Of a stretch of 64,000 nt of DNA, positions 36,823 through 49,149 are shown piece by piece. Under the pieces are notes generated by a model. The model made no database searches. It saw only the letters and a program-made list of their open reading frames with translations, and was not told the DNA's origin. The stretch lies in assembly GCA_028023455.1 (NCBI GenBank), contig JAQFVV010001026.1, positions 62,001 through 126,000 on the forward strand, read 5' to 3'. The translations under genes and the position numbers were made by a program. How positions within the stretch are numbered: the stretch's first letter is position 1; every line of letters begins with the position of its first letter. The DNA comes from Epiperipatus broadwayi (Eukaryota; Onychophora; Udeonychophora; Euonychophora; Peripatidae).

Positions 36823-37718
36823 CACCTGGGTCTTGTTTTATGCGGATTATTTTAATCAATTTTTAAGTAATGCGATTCATGTTTCTTCTTAATATCTTTC
36901 TTATTTCACTATATTTATTAGCTATCAAGAAATTTAAATTATTAATAACTTATTTTGACTTGAAATACTTTTTTTCCTTCCAAAATATAACGTTATATTA
37001 GCAGCTAACATGAATGTGGCCTGAAGCTGTATTTAGAATCTTAGCTTCTATGTAAATAACCTATTTATACTAATGAGTAAATAATAATAGATTTATATTT
37101 ACGTATAAAAATATCGCAATAAATATTCAATAATTTTAAACCTTTAAAACGTATTTTGTTAGATATAACAGAAATAAATCTTTTAGATTTTTAAAATAAA
37201 AAACAAAGATTTTATTGATTTTGTAAACTGAAAAATAATCTTTCTAATGATAATATATAATCTTTTTGTTTTGATTGCGATCTCATTTTTTTAATATAGA
37301 AACAGAAAACCATTAACAGCACAAGACTGAAAGTGGTGCTAGTTGTACATCCCATCACGAATCTGATTTTTTACCAGTTCACAAATGAACGCATATTGTC
37401 AAATAGCAGTAATGATTAAAATATGTATGAAAAATGTAAAATTAAATACTGTAGTTAATAAAGAAAAGTAAAAAAAGTTTGTTTTGTATTCATTTTTTTC
37501 AAATATTTGAAATTTTTTATTAGTCATATTTTATTTGCTTATTTTTTTAATGCAAATTTTAAAGTAATTTTTCCTTGTTGCTTTGCTTTTATGTGAATTC
37601 TGAAAATTACAGAACCTATCCCCCATTTTTCAAGGCAAGTTAAATCTATTTTTGTGCAACTTTTTTTAATGTGAGTTTTCTGGAGAACCTATCTACCGCA
37701 TAAAACAAGACCCAGGTG
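36823..37718. mobile_element. Nested TA-target MITE, 896 bp
   Basis: Ends CACCTGGGTCTTGTTTTATG + CGG are exact inverted copies at both sides, each next to TA (36821-36822, 37719-37720), as in Tc1/mariner/pogo-type elements. It sits inside the 2571-bp transposon, so it inserted later. No transposase ORF. Confidence 0.85.
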
Positions 37719-38116
37719 TAATGTCATTTATATTTAAATAATGTTAATTACTAATAATTGTCATATGGTCCCCACCCTTCCCTAAAAAAAATGTTAATAT
37801 GTAAAAAATTGGTAAAGAGTATGTTCGAACACGTTTTCCAAAGCTCATGTGCTTAGTCACGTTTCAGCGTGGAAAATATACGAGACCAATAAAAGGTCTG
37901 AGAAGAACATGCAATTTTTAAACTTTTCAGAATTGCAGAGTACAGAAAGTGAGGAAGACTGTGTCCTTTTTTCAGGCACATAATGTCCTCCCAAATACCA
38001 GACTGTTTTTATTACAGCAATAAAATAATAAATATGTTCAAAAAGTCCAAAGTTTGTGTTCTTTTTTTTTTTATTTCATTAGAAATTGACAAGTATTTGG
38101 ATTATTTTTTTCATCA

Positions 38117-38840
38117 GGGTTAAAATAAATGACTATTTTTGTTGACTTTTTATTAATAATAACAAAGTATGAAAGCCCCCCAAAAAAGCAGTTTCTTGTA
38201 GAAGCCAAAAAAAAAAGGTAATTCAAACAAATATAAATAAAAGTAAAAAGTGAGAAAAAGTTGTTGCCAAAAAAAAGAAGAAATTATTGACTTTTTGTTA
38301 CAATTATTTTTCCGAGTGTGGGGATGGGGGTTACAAAACAATGTTTTACCCCCAAAAAACACAAAAGTTACTTTTGATTAAATAATAAAAAAAACAATTT
38401 GGTCAAACAAAAAAAAAAAAAGGTAGAAAAATTTAGAAACAATTCCCAAATAATTGCATTATATTTTTTCAGCAGGGTTAAAACAAGTGGGGTTAAAATA
38501 AATGACTATTTTTGTTTACTTTTTGTTAATAATAACAGTATCAAAAGTCCCTCAAAAAGCTGTTTATTGTAGAAGCCAAAAAAAAAGGCTAATTCAAACG
38601 AAATATAAATAAAAGTAAAAAAAAGTTGTTTAAAAAAAAAGAAAAATTATTGACTTTTTGTTACAATTATTGATCCGAGAATGGGGATTTCAAAACAATT
38701 TTTTAATCCCCAACAACATGAAAGTTACTTTTGATTTAATAAGAATAAGAAAAACAATTTAGTCAAACAAAAAAAAAAAGGTAGAACAAAATCGAAACAA
38801 GTCCCAAATAATTGTACCATTATATTTTTTCTGCGGGGTT
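38117..38840 (+). repeat. 372-bp tandem duplication
   Basis: Two copies of a unit with GGGTTAAAATAAATGACTA, TTGTAGAAGCCAAAAAAAAA, AATATAAATAAAAGTAAAAA, GACTTTTTGTTACAATTATT and TAGTCAAACAAAAAAAAA. They are diverged by roughly 10 percent and contain long A-runs. Non-coding. Confidence 0.7.
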
Positions 38841-39345
38841 AAACAAGTTTTTTCGTTCGTGAAAAAAGTCCAAGGTTTTAAAATTCAGAAAAATAAACAC
38901 AAAATTAAATTACCAAAATTCGTTGAATAAAAAAAAATGTCAGGTTAGAAAAAAACAACGAAAATGAATATAAACAATTGTTTAATAAAAAAGAAATCAT
39001 GTTATAAATAAAATAAAAATTTGTTTAATCAAAAAAAAAAAATCATTTTCTATAAAAAAAAGTTGCGGCGGCCTGGTAACACTACATTTGATTGATTTTG
39101 TATAGCATCAATGCCCCAAGCCGCCGTGCCCGGATTTCAGATGATTACCCAATTATGAAATAAATATACAAATTCAAAATAAGTACAAATATTGAAATCA
39201 CTTTATTAAATATAAAAATGAAGTGGAAAAATCAACATATTCGGACAGAATTAAACATCAACAAAATTACAACAATGAAAGATTTTAATCAGAATTATAA
39301 AAATAACAATATCAAATAAATTAGCTTGGAAAACTAAATTTAAAG

Positions 39346-41690
39346 AGATGGGTGTATCTGGTAATCTGTCGACAATTTATCTATGACCAGTTTTAAATTA
39401 GTGAGTTGCATTCTCAAATCTCCATATTCGGTGATATGCAATTAATGTCTGTTCTGAAGCAGGTTTAAAACTATACTGAAGCTTCTCTCTACCAAATATG
39501 AGAATGGAAATGCCAGAAAATACCCTTGTACAACAGTTCATAGAGCAAGGTACAGAAGTGGAATATCTTGTTGCAGTCTGTTTGAATTGTACCCTGAGTA
39601 TCCTCATTTGTGCTGGTGGTTATTAGCTTATCTTGAAAAATTATATTTGGTTTTGCACTAGTAGAGTATGGGATATATTATCCAGTTCATATTTCCAATG
39701 ATAGAAAATCTTCGAACCTAGTTTTGAAATCTAAGTGAAGAGTCTGTGTTCTTCAACCCTTGGTCCGCGGCCTGGTACCGGGCCAAGAAACTTTTCTGCA
39801 GGTCCGCGTACTAGACGGGCAGTAAAAAGTTTGTAATAATAAATAATAAGAGTTTAAACTTTTAATTAATATAGCCAATTTTTATTTATTTTTTCATCTC
39901 ATTTTTACTCAATTAAAAAAAAAAAGAAAACAGAACGAAAACAAAATCTAATCAATCACTCATAAATTAATTTGTTTTTCTAGTTATCACAGATGTTTAT
40001 GGGGGAGGGAGGGTAGAATTAAATTTTTTATTACTTTTTTAACAAAAAATTTTAAAAAAGTTTTTTGTTTTATAAACTCCATATATATATATATAAAGCT
40101 TTATCTTATAGATTTAACATTGTTGTTTTGATCAGTTATAACAATTATGCTTATCTAAGAAAATTTATCTATAGACTTCTACTGGTCTGCGAAATGTTAT
40201 CCTTATTTTTGCTGGTCTGGTCCACAGGTGTGAAAAGGTTGAAGACCACTGCTCTAAGTGGTTGACGTACAGCAAGATGTTTTATTGGATTGTGCCTATC
40301 TTAAATAAGATGGGGAACTGGAAAAGCTAAGATCTTGCAATATTTTGCTTAAAAAACATTAATCTGGCAACAAAAGCCAATATGACTGATTTTGCTTTGA
40401 TGAGATTCAAATTGTCTCTTTGCATTTGTAAATTAACATCATTAAATTTGCCAAATAAGTCAGTTAAATAAGCAATGACTGTTTTATTCTTAAGTAATCC
40501 TCATTTTCCAAAATCTCTAAAACAGATTGAAAAAGTGCAAAAAATCTTGCCAAACATAAACCTTTTGAAAGCCAGAAGACTTCAGTATGGAAAACCCATC
40601 AATAGAAATCTTTGTCGCTTCCCTCGCATAATCACTCTAGTGTTCACAGCTATTATAACAAACTGAAGCAATTGATGTGATTTGTTACTAAGGTTCATGG
40701 CTACTAAATGTTGCCTATGGATTATGCAGTGAACTGCAAACACTTCAAGTACACGCTGTTTCAGGTAACTTATAAACCGCGATAACGATCCAGCATAGCT
40801 GGTACTCCATCTGTTACTCCAGATATTATATTTGTCAATGGAATCACTTTTTCCCCTAAAATAGTTCATTAAATAAAAATCTGATTTGCCTCTGGTGACA
40901 GTTTCTAAAGTTCTAACAAAAAGCAGTTCTTCATATACTTCCTAAATTTTGAATAAAGCGAACATACACCAGTAACAAAGCTTCATTATTGGGTAATGTT
41001 GGCTCGTCCAATTGGAGGGATAAAAACATTTTTTTTGCAAATGATTACACAAAGTTTCCACGTCATGACTCATTTCATCAATATGTCTTTGAACTATATT
41101 ACTGCACAAAAAATCCTTTTTACATCTTAAGGTTTGTGTATATTACTGCACAAAAAATCCTTTTTACATCTTAAGGTTTGTGGAGTAGTTTTCAATACCT
41201 CCACGATAGTTAGTAGAATCAGTTACTCACATATGATATAAAGGTTGGCAGACTTTGTGATGAGTAGGGATATGTTGTACGATGCCCTTAATCCATCATC
41301 ATTTTGCTTTGATGATGAAACAAATATATTATTTATCGTAATTCTCTTCAGAATTTTATCTTTAAAAAGTATGACAAATCTTTTTCTTTTTTGTTAGGAC
41401 GAATTCTGTTCAAGTGATCTGCTAGTTTTGATGGTTTCATAGTGTTGTTGCTAAAGATTTTTTCTGGATAGGAGGCATATTGGTAAATGTTTGTTTGATA
41501 ATGACAGGACAAATCCTAGCTTCAAATAGTTCAAGCTGTAATGTCTGCATTTTTTTTTTTGGTTCAGTCATATTATTATTGTAAAAAATAAAATCTTTTA
41601 TTACCAAACAATATCGACAGCACTTGTGATAAAAAAAAAAACAATGAAACACAAGATTTTTGTTCAAACTCAAATAAATAAACTGTCCTC
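39346..41690 (-). pseudogene. hAT transposase pseudogene, ZBED5/SCAND3-like
   Basis: Read across frames on the minus strand. A BED-type zinc finger start (CRHYSLNYLKLGF, NKHLPICLLS with the second Cys changed to Ser, then NTMKPSKLADHLNRIRPNKK). Next DEPTLPNNEALLLVYVRF, the catalytic-region stretch GFISYLKQR-type (RFISYLKQRVLEVFAVHCII, HRQHLVAMNLS), LTDLFGKFNDVNLQMQRDNL, and a C-terminal dimerisation part (FPFSYLVER-type reading, near 39500; MQLTNLKLVIDKL near 39400). At least four frame changes and several stops. A hAT MITE interrupts it at 39738-40252, and a 44-bp tandem duplication (41097-41140, 41141-41184) adds damage. The family is ubiquitous in animal genomes and often mistaken for host genes. 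It is dead. Confidence 0.85.
39738..40252. mobile_element. hAT MITE inserted in the hAT pseudogene, 8-bp target duplication
   Basis: Flanked by perfect TCTAAGTG repeats (39730-39737, 40253-40260). Ends resemble hAT termini: TTCTTCAACCCTTGGTCCGC on the left, and CAGTGGTCTTCAACCTTTTC read inward from the right. The body contains ATATATATATATAA and a small ORF that is not a gene. Coding similarity to the transposase resumes on both sides, so removing the insert and one TSD restores collinearity of the host pseudogene. Confidence 0.88.
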
Positions 41691-42189
41691 TGATTTTTTT
41701 TCCGTAATATTGCTCCTCAATAAATAATTATATTCTAAGTTCAAATTAGAAGTAAGTATATCACATCAAACAAACCAATTTATAGTGTTTTATGAAAGCA
41801 TGATTGTATAAGACTGATAGATTCTACTAATATCCAATATTGTCTCAGAAAGTGCAATGGTCTTTCATGTTTGCACTTGCTTTGATATGTTTGATAAAAC
41901 AAGGCACAGACATATTTGCGCTACATGAATTTTCATGCATTCTTACGTTTGACTCTTAATGACATATTTTATCTTTTCGTTCACAAGTTTGATATGTAAT
42001 GTTTTATCAAAAAAGTGTTTTGAATTATTTTACTTCTAAATTAAGTATCTATTGGAATCATAGATATTTTGAAATAACAAACAAGTAGCAGTAGCAAAGA
42101 GATCTATTTTTTGCTGTCATCAACCCACAATTGTTTTTATTGAAACTATCAACCCCTAGAAAGTTCAAATCGACCCCAGGGGATTGATA

Positions 42190-43330
42190 TTGACTATTTT
42201 GGGAATAGGGTCAAAGCAGTTGATTTTATAAACAATTTGATGTGAGGCCTCTTTGTGAATTTTATTCCTTGAATTATATAAGTTTTGTTAAAAAACGAAG
42301 GTGAATGAAAAGTAAGGTTGTATTTGTTGATACAAATACTTTTTAGTTTATTCATGACTTTCGAGAAGTAGGGAAGATTATTCCATTTTTTATCATTGGG
42401 GGCAATGATTGTGAGAGATTTTATTGTAATAGTAATGATTGTGTGAATATTTTTAAAATTGTATCCTGTTAATAAGGTCTCTAATAAATAATCCGATATT
42501 TTGTTTCCGATCAGCCTCAAATATGCAGAGCTTAAGATTTCTATAAGGAAAGTTTTTCAGGCTTGCATATTTGTGAGCAAGTGGAATATAGAAGTTCGTG
42601 TGTATAGTACCTCTAATGCCTAAGGTTTCAAAATCATTCTTTAATTAAAGATGTTAATCTGTCTTGTTATATCCAGGTCGAGAAATTTTAAATTGTGGAG
42701 GATGTTATCTTTGGACTTGATGGTCCACATAAGAGGTTGAAGAAGTCTATTTAATGGGTATTTAGCGAACTGTTTCCTCATTAGCACATTCATACGAAGA
42801 TGTCATCAATGTATCTAAAGTATAAGCCAGCATTAGGATAACGTTCAAATTTAGGGACAATTAGCATTCAAATTTGGAAAAGTAGAGGCTACATACGACC
42901 CACTGAAAGGAAGATCCATAGCCAGATGTGTTCATTTAAAAAGTTTTGTGGTTAATAGATGCAATGACTTCATCACTGATCCAATTCAAAGTCTCAATAA
43001 TAAGTTTTTTTTTATGGAGATTGAAATTGATTTGCTGCAGTAATACATCAATACTATTAATAGATTGAATGCGAGGAACAAGGCCATATAGTTTTTGACA
43101 TCGAATGAAGCAATTTTGCAGCTGTGGTTAATTGGTATGTTTTGAATTTTTTTAATGATGTTATATGAGAATTTCAAGCTGTATACATCGAAGCCAAGAT
43201 TGTCAATTAGCCATGAAATGACGAGTTTAGCAGCATGGTAATAATAAGAGCCGTAGAAATCAAAAAGATGAAACAAAAGATCTCTTTTGATTTGCAATTG
43301 ATAGATTTGTTGGATTTTTCTCCTCATTAT
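42190..43330 (-). pseudogene. Penelope-like element fragment 1 (RT to start of GIY-YIG)
   Basis: Minus strand, several frames: CKIASFDVKNYMALF (RT motif A region, about 43120), SINSIDVLLQQINFNLHKKK and ETLNWISDEVIASINHKTF, GYGSSFQWVVCSLYF (motif B position), AGLYFRYIDDIFV (motif C, YIDD, about 42810). Then the linker NLPYFSKVMNKLKSI and finally VYKINCFDPIPK, the start of the GIY-YIG endonuclease, where it breaks off. The order RT-linker-GIY-YIG is specific to Penelope-like elements. At least five frameshifts or stops. Same subfamily as the fragment at 44560-45680. Confidence 0.75.
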
Positions 43331-43379
43331 TTGTCTTAAAATTTTTTAAATGTCCTTTTTTCTTATTGGCTTTTAAAAA

Positions 43380-44309
43380 AGTGAGGATGGAGAAGGGGGG
43401 TAGGGATAGTGATGCCTGTAGCTGACTTTGATGAAACAATAACAGTAATACAAAGTCCAAATCAAATCAAATAATCCAAATAAAAATGAATTGACTGGTT
43501 TTAAAACAACAACAAATTAACAATAAAAAAAAGCTTAAAATCATAACTTTCTTATTTCTTTAGATTGTCACCATCTACCCGATAGTTGTTTACTTTTTGA
43601 CTTCACAAAAATCAAAAAAATGAAAAGCACCATCATTTTGAACAGTGATTTGTTGGCCATGTGCATGGAGAATGCAAAATCATGCTGTACCTTCCTTTCT
43701 TTTTTTTTTTGTCCATCATAGATGACCTGAGGTTGTCTCTAAATGAAGAATATAATTTTTTTTTTTTAATTAAAAGCTAATAACACAATAATTTAAATGA
43801 ACACCTTCAAGTCTAATGTTTGCTTTTCAAGTAACAATATTTAAAACAATATGATCAATTAAGATGTTTCCTTTTTAATTTTTAATGCTTTTTTTAAAAT
43901 TCTTTACAAATCTAGATTTTAGGTATACATTGAATTTATAGTCATAGTAGTATTATTACAATAAATCAAAAGTAGAGTACATATTTCTCTAGCCCCTTGG
44001 ACCCTTTGAAAAAGTGAAAAATAAAGAAATTGAACACATTGTTTGAAATTTATTTACATCAAATAATTCTGTAAGTCAATATTATTAAGTAAGTAGTATT
44101 ATGAGAAATGTACCATGAAAACTTACTGTACCCCCCCCTCCAGAAATTGAAAATAAAAATAAGTTTTCACTAAAAAAAAAAATACAAAAGTCCTTTCAAT
44201 GAAAACTAATATTACGAGGTTTTAAATTACACAATGAATTTATAAATTAAGTTATAGTATCATTACTACATAATTCCATAAATATCAGTTACCTCTTTTT
44301 CTGAATAAT
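43380..44309. other. No gene recognised
   Basis: AT-rich spacer between the two Penelope fragments with T- and A-runs, a CCCCCCCCTCC run at 44132-44142 and no protein similarity noticed. Confidence 0.5.
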
Positions 44310-45945
44310 TGTAATTTTTTTAATAAATGTTAACACATTTAGACTAGAAAAGGCATTCATTAGTTTAAACTATCTTTATTCAAGCTAAGCACTTTCGATA
44401 CTTTAGTTATCATAATCATAGCTTTAGGGAATAATCTTTCTAATTTTGTTTTCATATTTACTTGCTTGTTGTTTTTAAAATTTAATAAAGTTAAAATTCT
44501 TGTTTTCATCCAAATTTACATAAAAGTCATCATACTAATTTGTCGATAAAATTAAAAACCTAAAAATAAACAACAATAAAATCGCACCTTTAGACCGTGA
44601 AAGTTATGTGGATGTTCCTCATGCAGAATTGATAGAGGTGATATAGTCTAACTACAATACTTATAAAAAGGAATTTATAATGGAAGTGCTAAAATGGATT
44701 AGCAAAGAAATTATAGCAACAACAAATAAAAAACTTTACAAAATGGATTACGAAAGGCTGATAAGGCTACAGTTTAGTGGGGTTATACACAGCCTATATC
44801 TAGTGAAAATTAAAAACTCAATTACACCAAAGTTTGAATCTCTGCCAACAAAAATATTATATTCAAGATATGTAGATGACCCTCTAATTTGTGCAGATGA
44901 AGATATTATAATTCAAATTCAGCAAGAACTAGTACAGAAATCTTTAACTTGGACAATCAAAAAATAAGATAAAAACCCAAATATAAAATTTCTTGATATA
45001 GAGGTTCAAAGGCAAAATAATATTTTGAACTATAAAATGGCTCTAAAGCCCATCAACATCAGATGAACTATCCATCCTAAATCTTTAACTCCCATGGCCC
45101 ATAAATATGCAGATCTTAAAGGTTTTCTCTACAGAAATTTAAAACTTGTAAATTTGAATCAGATAGGAGTCACAATAGACACATACACAAAAGATTTAAA
45201 AAAACATGGGGTATAACTTCATTCTTGAATTAATTCCACAATAGAAAAATTCTACAACAAAATAATGAACCCAGTACAACCCTGCTCTAATGAAAAAAAA
45301 TGGACTAGCCTCCCAAATGTCCCAAGGATAGCTCAGAAACTAAAAAATATATATGCAGGAAAATATACGTTTCCAGTCACCTCCCTTGTTAAAGAAATTA
45401 TTAAATAATTCTAAAGATAAATTTGCTAAGAATGCAGTGCACCAAGTGATGATATCAAGTGCAAAAAATACTTATTGCTTAAACACATATTATGGTGAAA
45501 TGAGCAAACCTGTCCACAAGACTATCAGGGAAAAGAAGCAATGAATACTCTTCAATATTTTTAGAGCATGAGCTGTAGTCAGGCCGTGAATTTGATCTCT
45601 CCAGGTGAATATTATGTGCACTGAAAGAAATGATATAAAGATTAAGGATGCATGAACTATAGCTAAAGACAAATGTGCTATAAATAAAAAAGCCAGTATT
45701 TCTTTATCTAGAAATCGGTCTCTCTAACAACATTTACATAAATTTCGATAAGATTAAAAAATTTAAGTTTATGCAAATTTTGCAAACAACATGCAAGTAC
45801 ATATAAAACAAAATTAGCAAGATTAATTCATAAAACTATGGTTGTGATATCTGAAGTATCGAAAGCACTTAGCTTGAATAAATATTTTAAACTAATATGT
45901 CTTTCCTGGTTTAAATGTGCTAATATTTATTAAAAAGTTAATATT
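44310..45945. repeat. Inverted terminal repeats around Penelope fragment 2
   Basis: Left 44310-44470 and right 45780-45945 are inverted copies: AGTATCGAAAG, GCTTAGCTTGAATAAA, TTTAAACTAAT, ACAAAATTAG and AAGCAAGTA/ACATGCAAGTA in mirrored order. Penelope insertions often carry a partial inverted copy of their 3' end upstream of the body, which this fits. Confidence 0.7.
44560..45680 (+). pseudogene. Penelope-like element fragment 2 (RT core to linker)
   Basis: Plus strand: DVPHAELIEV, then an ORF at 44680-44967 with MEVLKWISKEIIATTNKKLY and LYSRYVDDPLI (motif C, YVDD near residue 65). Then NIKFLDIEVQRQNNILNYKM, AHKYADLKGFLYRNLKL, and the linker WTSLPNVPRIAQKLKNIYAG. The GIY-YIG domain is not recognisable; residues after NAVHQVMISS are degraded. 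Motif A and the upstream fingers are missing, so it is 5'-truncated. It shares the SKEIIATTNKKLYKMD-type block with the fragment at 42190-43330 and faces the opposite way. Confidence 0.75.
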
Positions 45946-46235
45946 ACTATGATAAATCACCTTTTTTCCAAAGAAATTTTCAATTGATAGATTAATCATC
46001 CCAGTACTTTTTCATGACATCAGTATAAGAAAATCAAATTTGGTACCAAATGTTTTATGTTATGAGCTAGAGGCAGAAATTAAGAAATGAGAAGAAGAGT
46101 TCAGACTCATACTACTGTCAAGATCATCAAGAGATTGAAGTTCAAAATATTAAGATTTCATTTGTGAAAATCTTTTTTCTGAATTGATAAATATTTAACA
46201 TCTGTATGTATGTAGAAGATATGTACATATATGGA

Positions 46236-46719
46236 GCCACACTTTAATCTAAGCAGTCATATATTTTAATTATACTTTGAAAATAAGCACAAGATTTTTG
46301 ATAAGTTTATTAGTCACAATATATATATATATATGAATTACTAATAGCATATGTTCAACTAGTGACTTGCTGATTGAACTCCATAAAATTATCCATCTCA
46401 ATCACACATACACTTCACATTATATTGCTTACCAACATCAGATTTGGCAAGCATCTTACTGTCACTTAACTCTAACTGACTTATGACTGCATTTCTTTTT
46501 TCATTAAAATTCGACAAACATTTTTAAAAACTGATAATTTGTATAAATATTTCATTATTGTCCTTATGCAAATTAGGAGATCCAGTTTAACTTGCACTTT
46601 GCATAATTTCATTTATTTTGCATTTCATTATTTCTAGTGACTACAATATTGTTCGTACTAACCAATTATGAATACATACACATACATGTAACTTTATTTC
46701 ACAAGACAAATACATTGCA
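46236..46719 (-). repeat. 3' LTR (approximate ends)
   Basis: Shares with 50290-50989: TTAATCTAAGCAGTC, AGTGACTTGCT, CTTACCAACAT, GTCCTTATGCAA.TTAGGA and CATTTCATTATTTCTAG-type blocks in the same order. The right end corresponds to TGCAATGTATT on the minus strand. It is shorter than its partner by a deletion in the middle. The left end is set by loss of similarity. Confidence 0.65.
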
Positions 46720-47049
46720 ATACCTCTCTTTCACTCTAGAAATATGTCACTTTTATAAAAAATAAGTTTGTAACTTTTTTGGTATACCTTTCTCTGGCAG
46801 CTTTCAATAAAATTGATTTTTTTCGACTGCTGTTCAATTATTTCTTCTTGTCTCGGTTGAAAATTACTATTTAACTCTGTAGATATATCTTGAAATTTTC
46901 TTCTAAACCTATTTTGGTGTTGATAGACTGATCCATTTTAGCATTATCATGAATAGTAATCGAATTTGTATTTCTATTTATAAATTCTAATGGCTCAAAT
47001 TTTTTTTCATATGATTAAATGTGCTGTCTTACTACTCTATTGTCCTCTA

Positions 47050-47999
47050 ATTTAATCTTGTATATTAGTACAGACATATGCATTCTTACACAACACTTCG
47101 TAAATAGTTCTGCCAGGGTTTTCTTTGTAACTGAACTCAGCATGAAGTGCTGATAAAATATTGTTAATGCATCATGGGTATCAGAATACTCCCATCCTGT
47201 TTATTGCTTATAAGATGTTGAACAGCATTATCTGCTATTCCGTTTGGTTCAGGTGGTATGGAGGTGTTAGTACATGTCGTATTCCCTTTACAGCATAAAT
47301 CCTTTAGTTTCAATGAACTGAATCTTGCACTGTTGTTAGTTACTATAGTTTCAGGATATCCGTGCATAGCAAAAATCTCATTAAAAACTTTTATCACATT
47401 CTGTGTTCGTATTTTTAATGTTTATTACTCTGCCCATTTAAATACAAATCAATGGCTACTAAAAATGTCCATGGAAAGGTCCAGCGTAGTCTAGGCGGAT
47501 TTTTCCCCATACTTTTGTAGCTTCTAGCCAAGGCTGGAACTCTAGTTGGTAGCCCATTGTTTCTTGATAGGCTTGAAATTTCCTAATAACTTCTATGTCA
47601 TGATTAATATCCAAACACCAAACTTACAAATGAGCTAGTTCCTTGTTTTGTACAATCGCTGGGTGTTCTTGATATACAGCTGTAATAAGTATTTCCTCCC
47701 CTCGGAATCAATACTTCTGTTATTAAAATACATTCATGCCACGGGGACAAAATTTCCTAAGCAATCCTGATTTGTGGCACTATATAGCTTGGTTGCTTCT
47801 TTGGCCATTCATATTTAATCTAATATTTTTTACAAATTGACAGCTTTTGCTGTCTCTCTCTTGTCATTCAGCTACAACATTGATATTCATATTTTAGACT
47901 TGAATCACATCTATGTAGTTTACTTCACTAATATGAGACTTTCGTGTACTTTTATCTGCGAGTTCTAGAAAGTGCATCTGCATGCTTTATCTAGTTTCC
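47050..47999 (-). pseudogene. Integrase remnant (gypsy element)
   Basis: The ORF at 47164-47397 reads VFNEIFAMHGYPETIVTNNS, the core F...GxPxxIVSDNGxxF motif with the catalytic Asp changed to Asn. It continues to TCTNTSIPPEPNGIADNAVQ, matching HxxxxPYHPxxNGxxERxVQ. The zinc-binding part upstream is decayed. Confidence 0.75.
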
Positions 48000-48479
48000 T
48001 GGCTTGTTTTATATATCTAAAATCATAAAAAAAAAACAGAATATTAATCCATTTCTACATACATCGCCAACAGAGGCCTATTGTCTGTATACATTTTGAA
48101 TGACTGCCAATTAACATATTGGTAGAATTTCTTTATTGTAAATACTATTGTCAGAAATTCCTAGTCCAATCGGCTATAGTTTTTCTCAGCAATAGAAAAT
48201 ATTCTGGAAGTGTATGCGATGGGACATTTGACTCCGTATACATTATGCAAAATCGAGGTACCAATACTGAAGTCTAAGGCTAGCAATTTCTTTATTTTTT
48301 AAAAAGCTTTATCCTGTTGAACTCCCCAATTTTATCTCTATTTCTTTTTAAAAGTTTGTAAGGTAGGGGGAAGGGCTACAAAAGATTTTTCCCTTTAGGA
48401 AAACTTTCAAAAAGCTTGCCAACAGCAGCAGCAGTTTTCTCTGGATTAGGATATTTGCCTTTGCCTGTTATGTGTTCAA
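48000..48479 (-). pseudogene. RNase H remnant (gypsy element)
   Basis: Pieces FSIAEKNYSR-like and IYNKEILPIC-region readings, and FKMYTDN-type with AMYVEM, in the position expected after RT. Several frame changes; the catalytic DEDD set cannot be confirmed. Confidence 0.55.
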
Positions 48480-49149
48480 GGAAATTTTTTTCTTTTGAAG
48501 ACCAAATATACTTTGAGCATTAAGTATAGCAGAAAACTTATTTAGCTTATCATAGAACAGCATATATGTTTATTCAATTGAGTTTCATTTTCAGTAACTA
48601 TCAATATTTTCTAGATATGGTATAGTTCATTCTATTCCTCTCAAAAAGATTTTCCACTTTGGCTTGGAAAATATTAGGTGCTATAGTAATGCCATGTGGT
48701 AATTTATTAAATTTAAACAATTCCATTTGCTGCATCTTTAACTTAAATAACTCAGCTGTCCTTGATGTAACAGATATAGTAAATGCAGACTGCAGACCTA
48801 ATTTAGTGAAACACTTTCTGCAGGGAAGGTAAGACTTCTTTTATGCTTAGTATGGGATAGGCTTTTTATTGATGTTTTATTTAATTATGTAATAATTGCA
48901 GCATATTCTTATATTCTCATCGAGTTTTAAGATGCGACTATGAATGTTATCTAGGTGGATTCTCCCATTGGTGTAATGATGCCTCTGTTTAATAAATACT
49001 TTACTGCTTTCTCCAATTTAACCAACAGAACCTTCCTCATTCTATAAATGACTTATGTATTTCCCATTAGCTCTATAACTACTGGTTTTGTCTTTAATTC
49101 TGCTGGGTTGAACTTAAAAAGCTAAAAGAATTTACTTCTTATTTCTGCT
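48480..49149 (-). pseudogene. Reverse transcriptase remnant (gypsy element)
   Basis: Minus-strand pieces KCFTKLGLQSAF (the FTKLDLxxAY motif with catalytic Asp replaced by Gly), AELFKLKMQQMELFKFNKLP and HGITIAPNIFQAKVENLFE (fingers/palm motif LPFGxxxAPxxFQ), then a broken YIDD position near 48615, and further on YDKLNKFSAILNAQSIFGLQ and EHITGKGKYPNPEKTAAA. Clearly dead. Confidence 0.75.

Larger units (their letters stand above)
36579..39149. mobile_element. DNA transposon, 2571 bp, 8-bp target duplication
   Basis: Terminal inverted repeats: GATAATCATCTGAAATCC then GGGCACGGC on the left; the right end in reverse reads GGTAATCATCTGAAATCC then GGGCACGGC. Perfect 8-bp direct repeats CAATTATG flank it (36571-36578, 39150-39157), the duplication size of hAT and some other superfamilies. 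No transposase reading was found, so it is non-autonomous. It contains the TA-flanked element at 36823-37718 and a 372-bp tandem duplication (GGGTTAAAATAAATG at 38117 and 38489). The ORF at 36567-36791 crosses its edge and is not a gene. Confidence 0.85.

Noticed and set aside
45850-45875. CTGAAGTATCGAAAG near the Penelope fragment end
   Set aside because: The last core base is T instead of A and there is almost no room for stem II.
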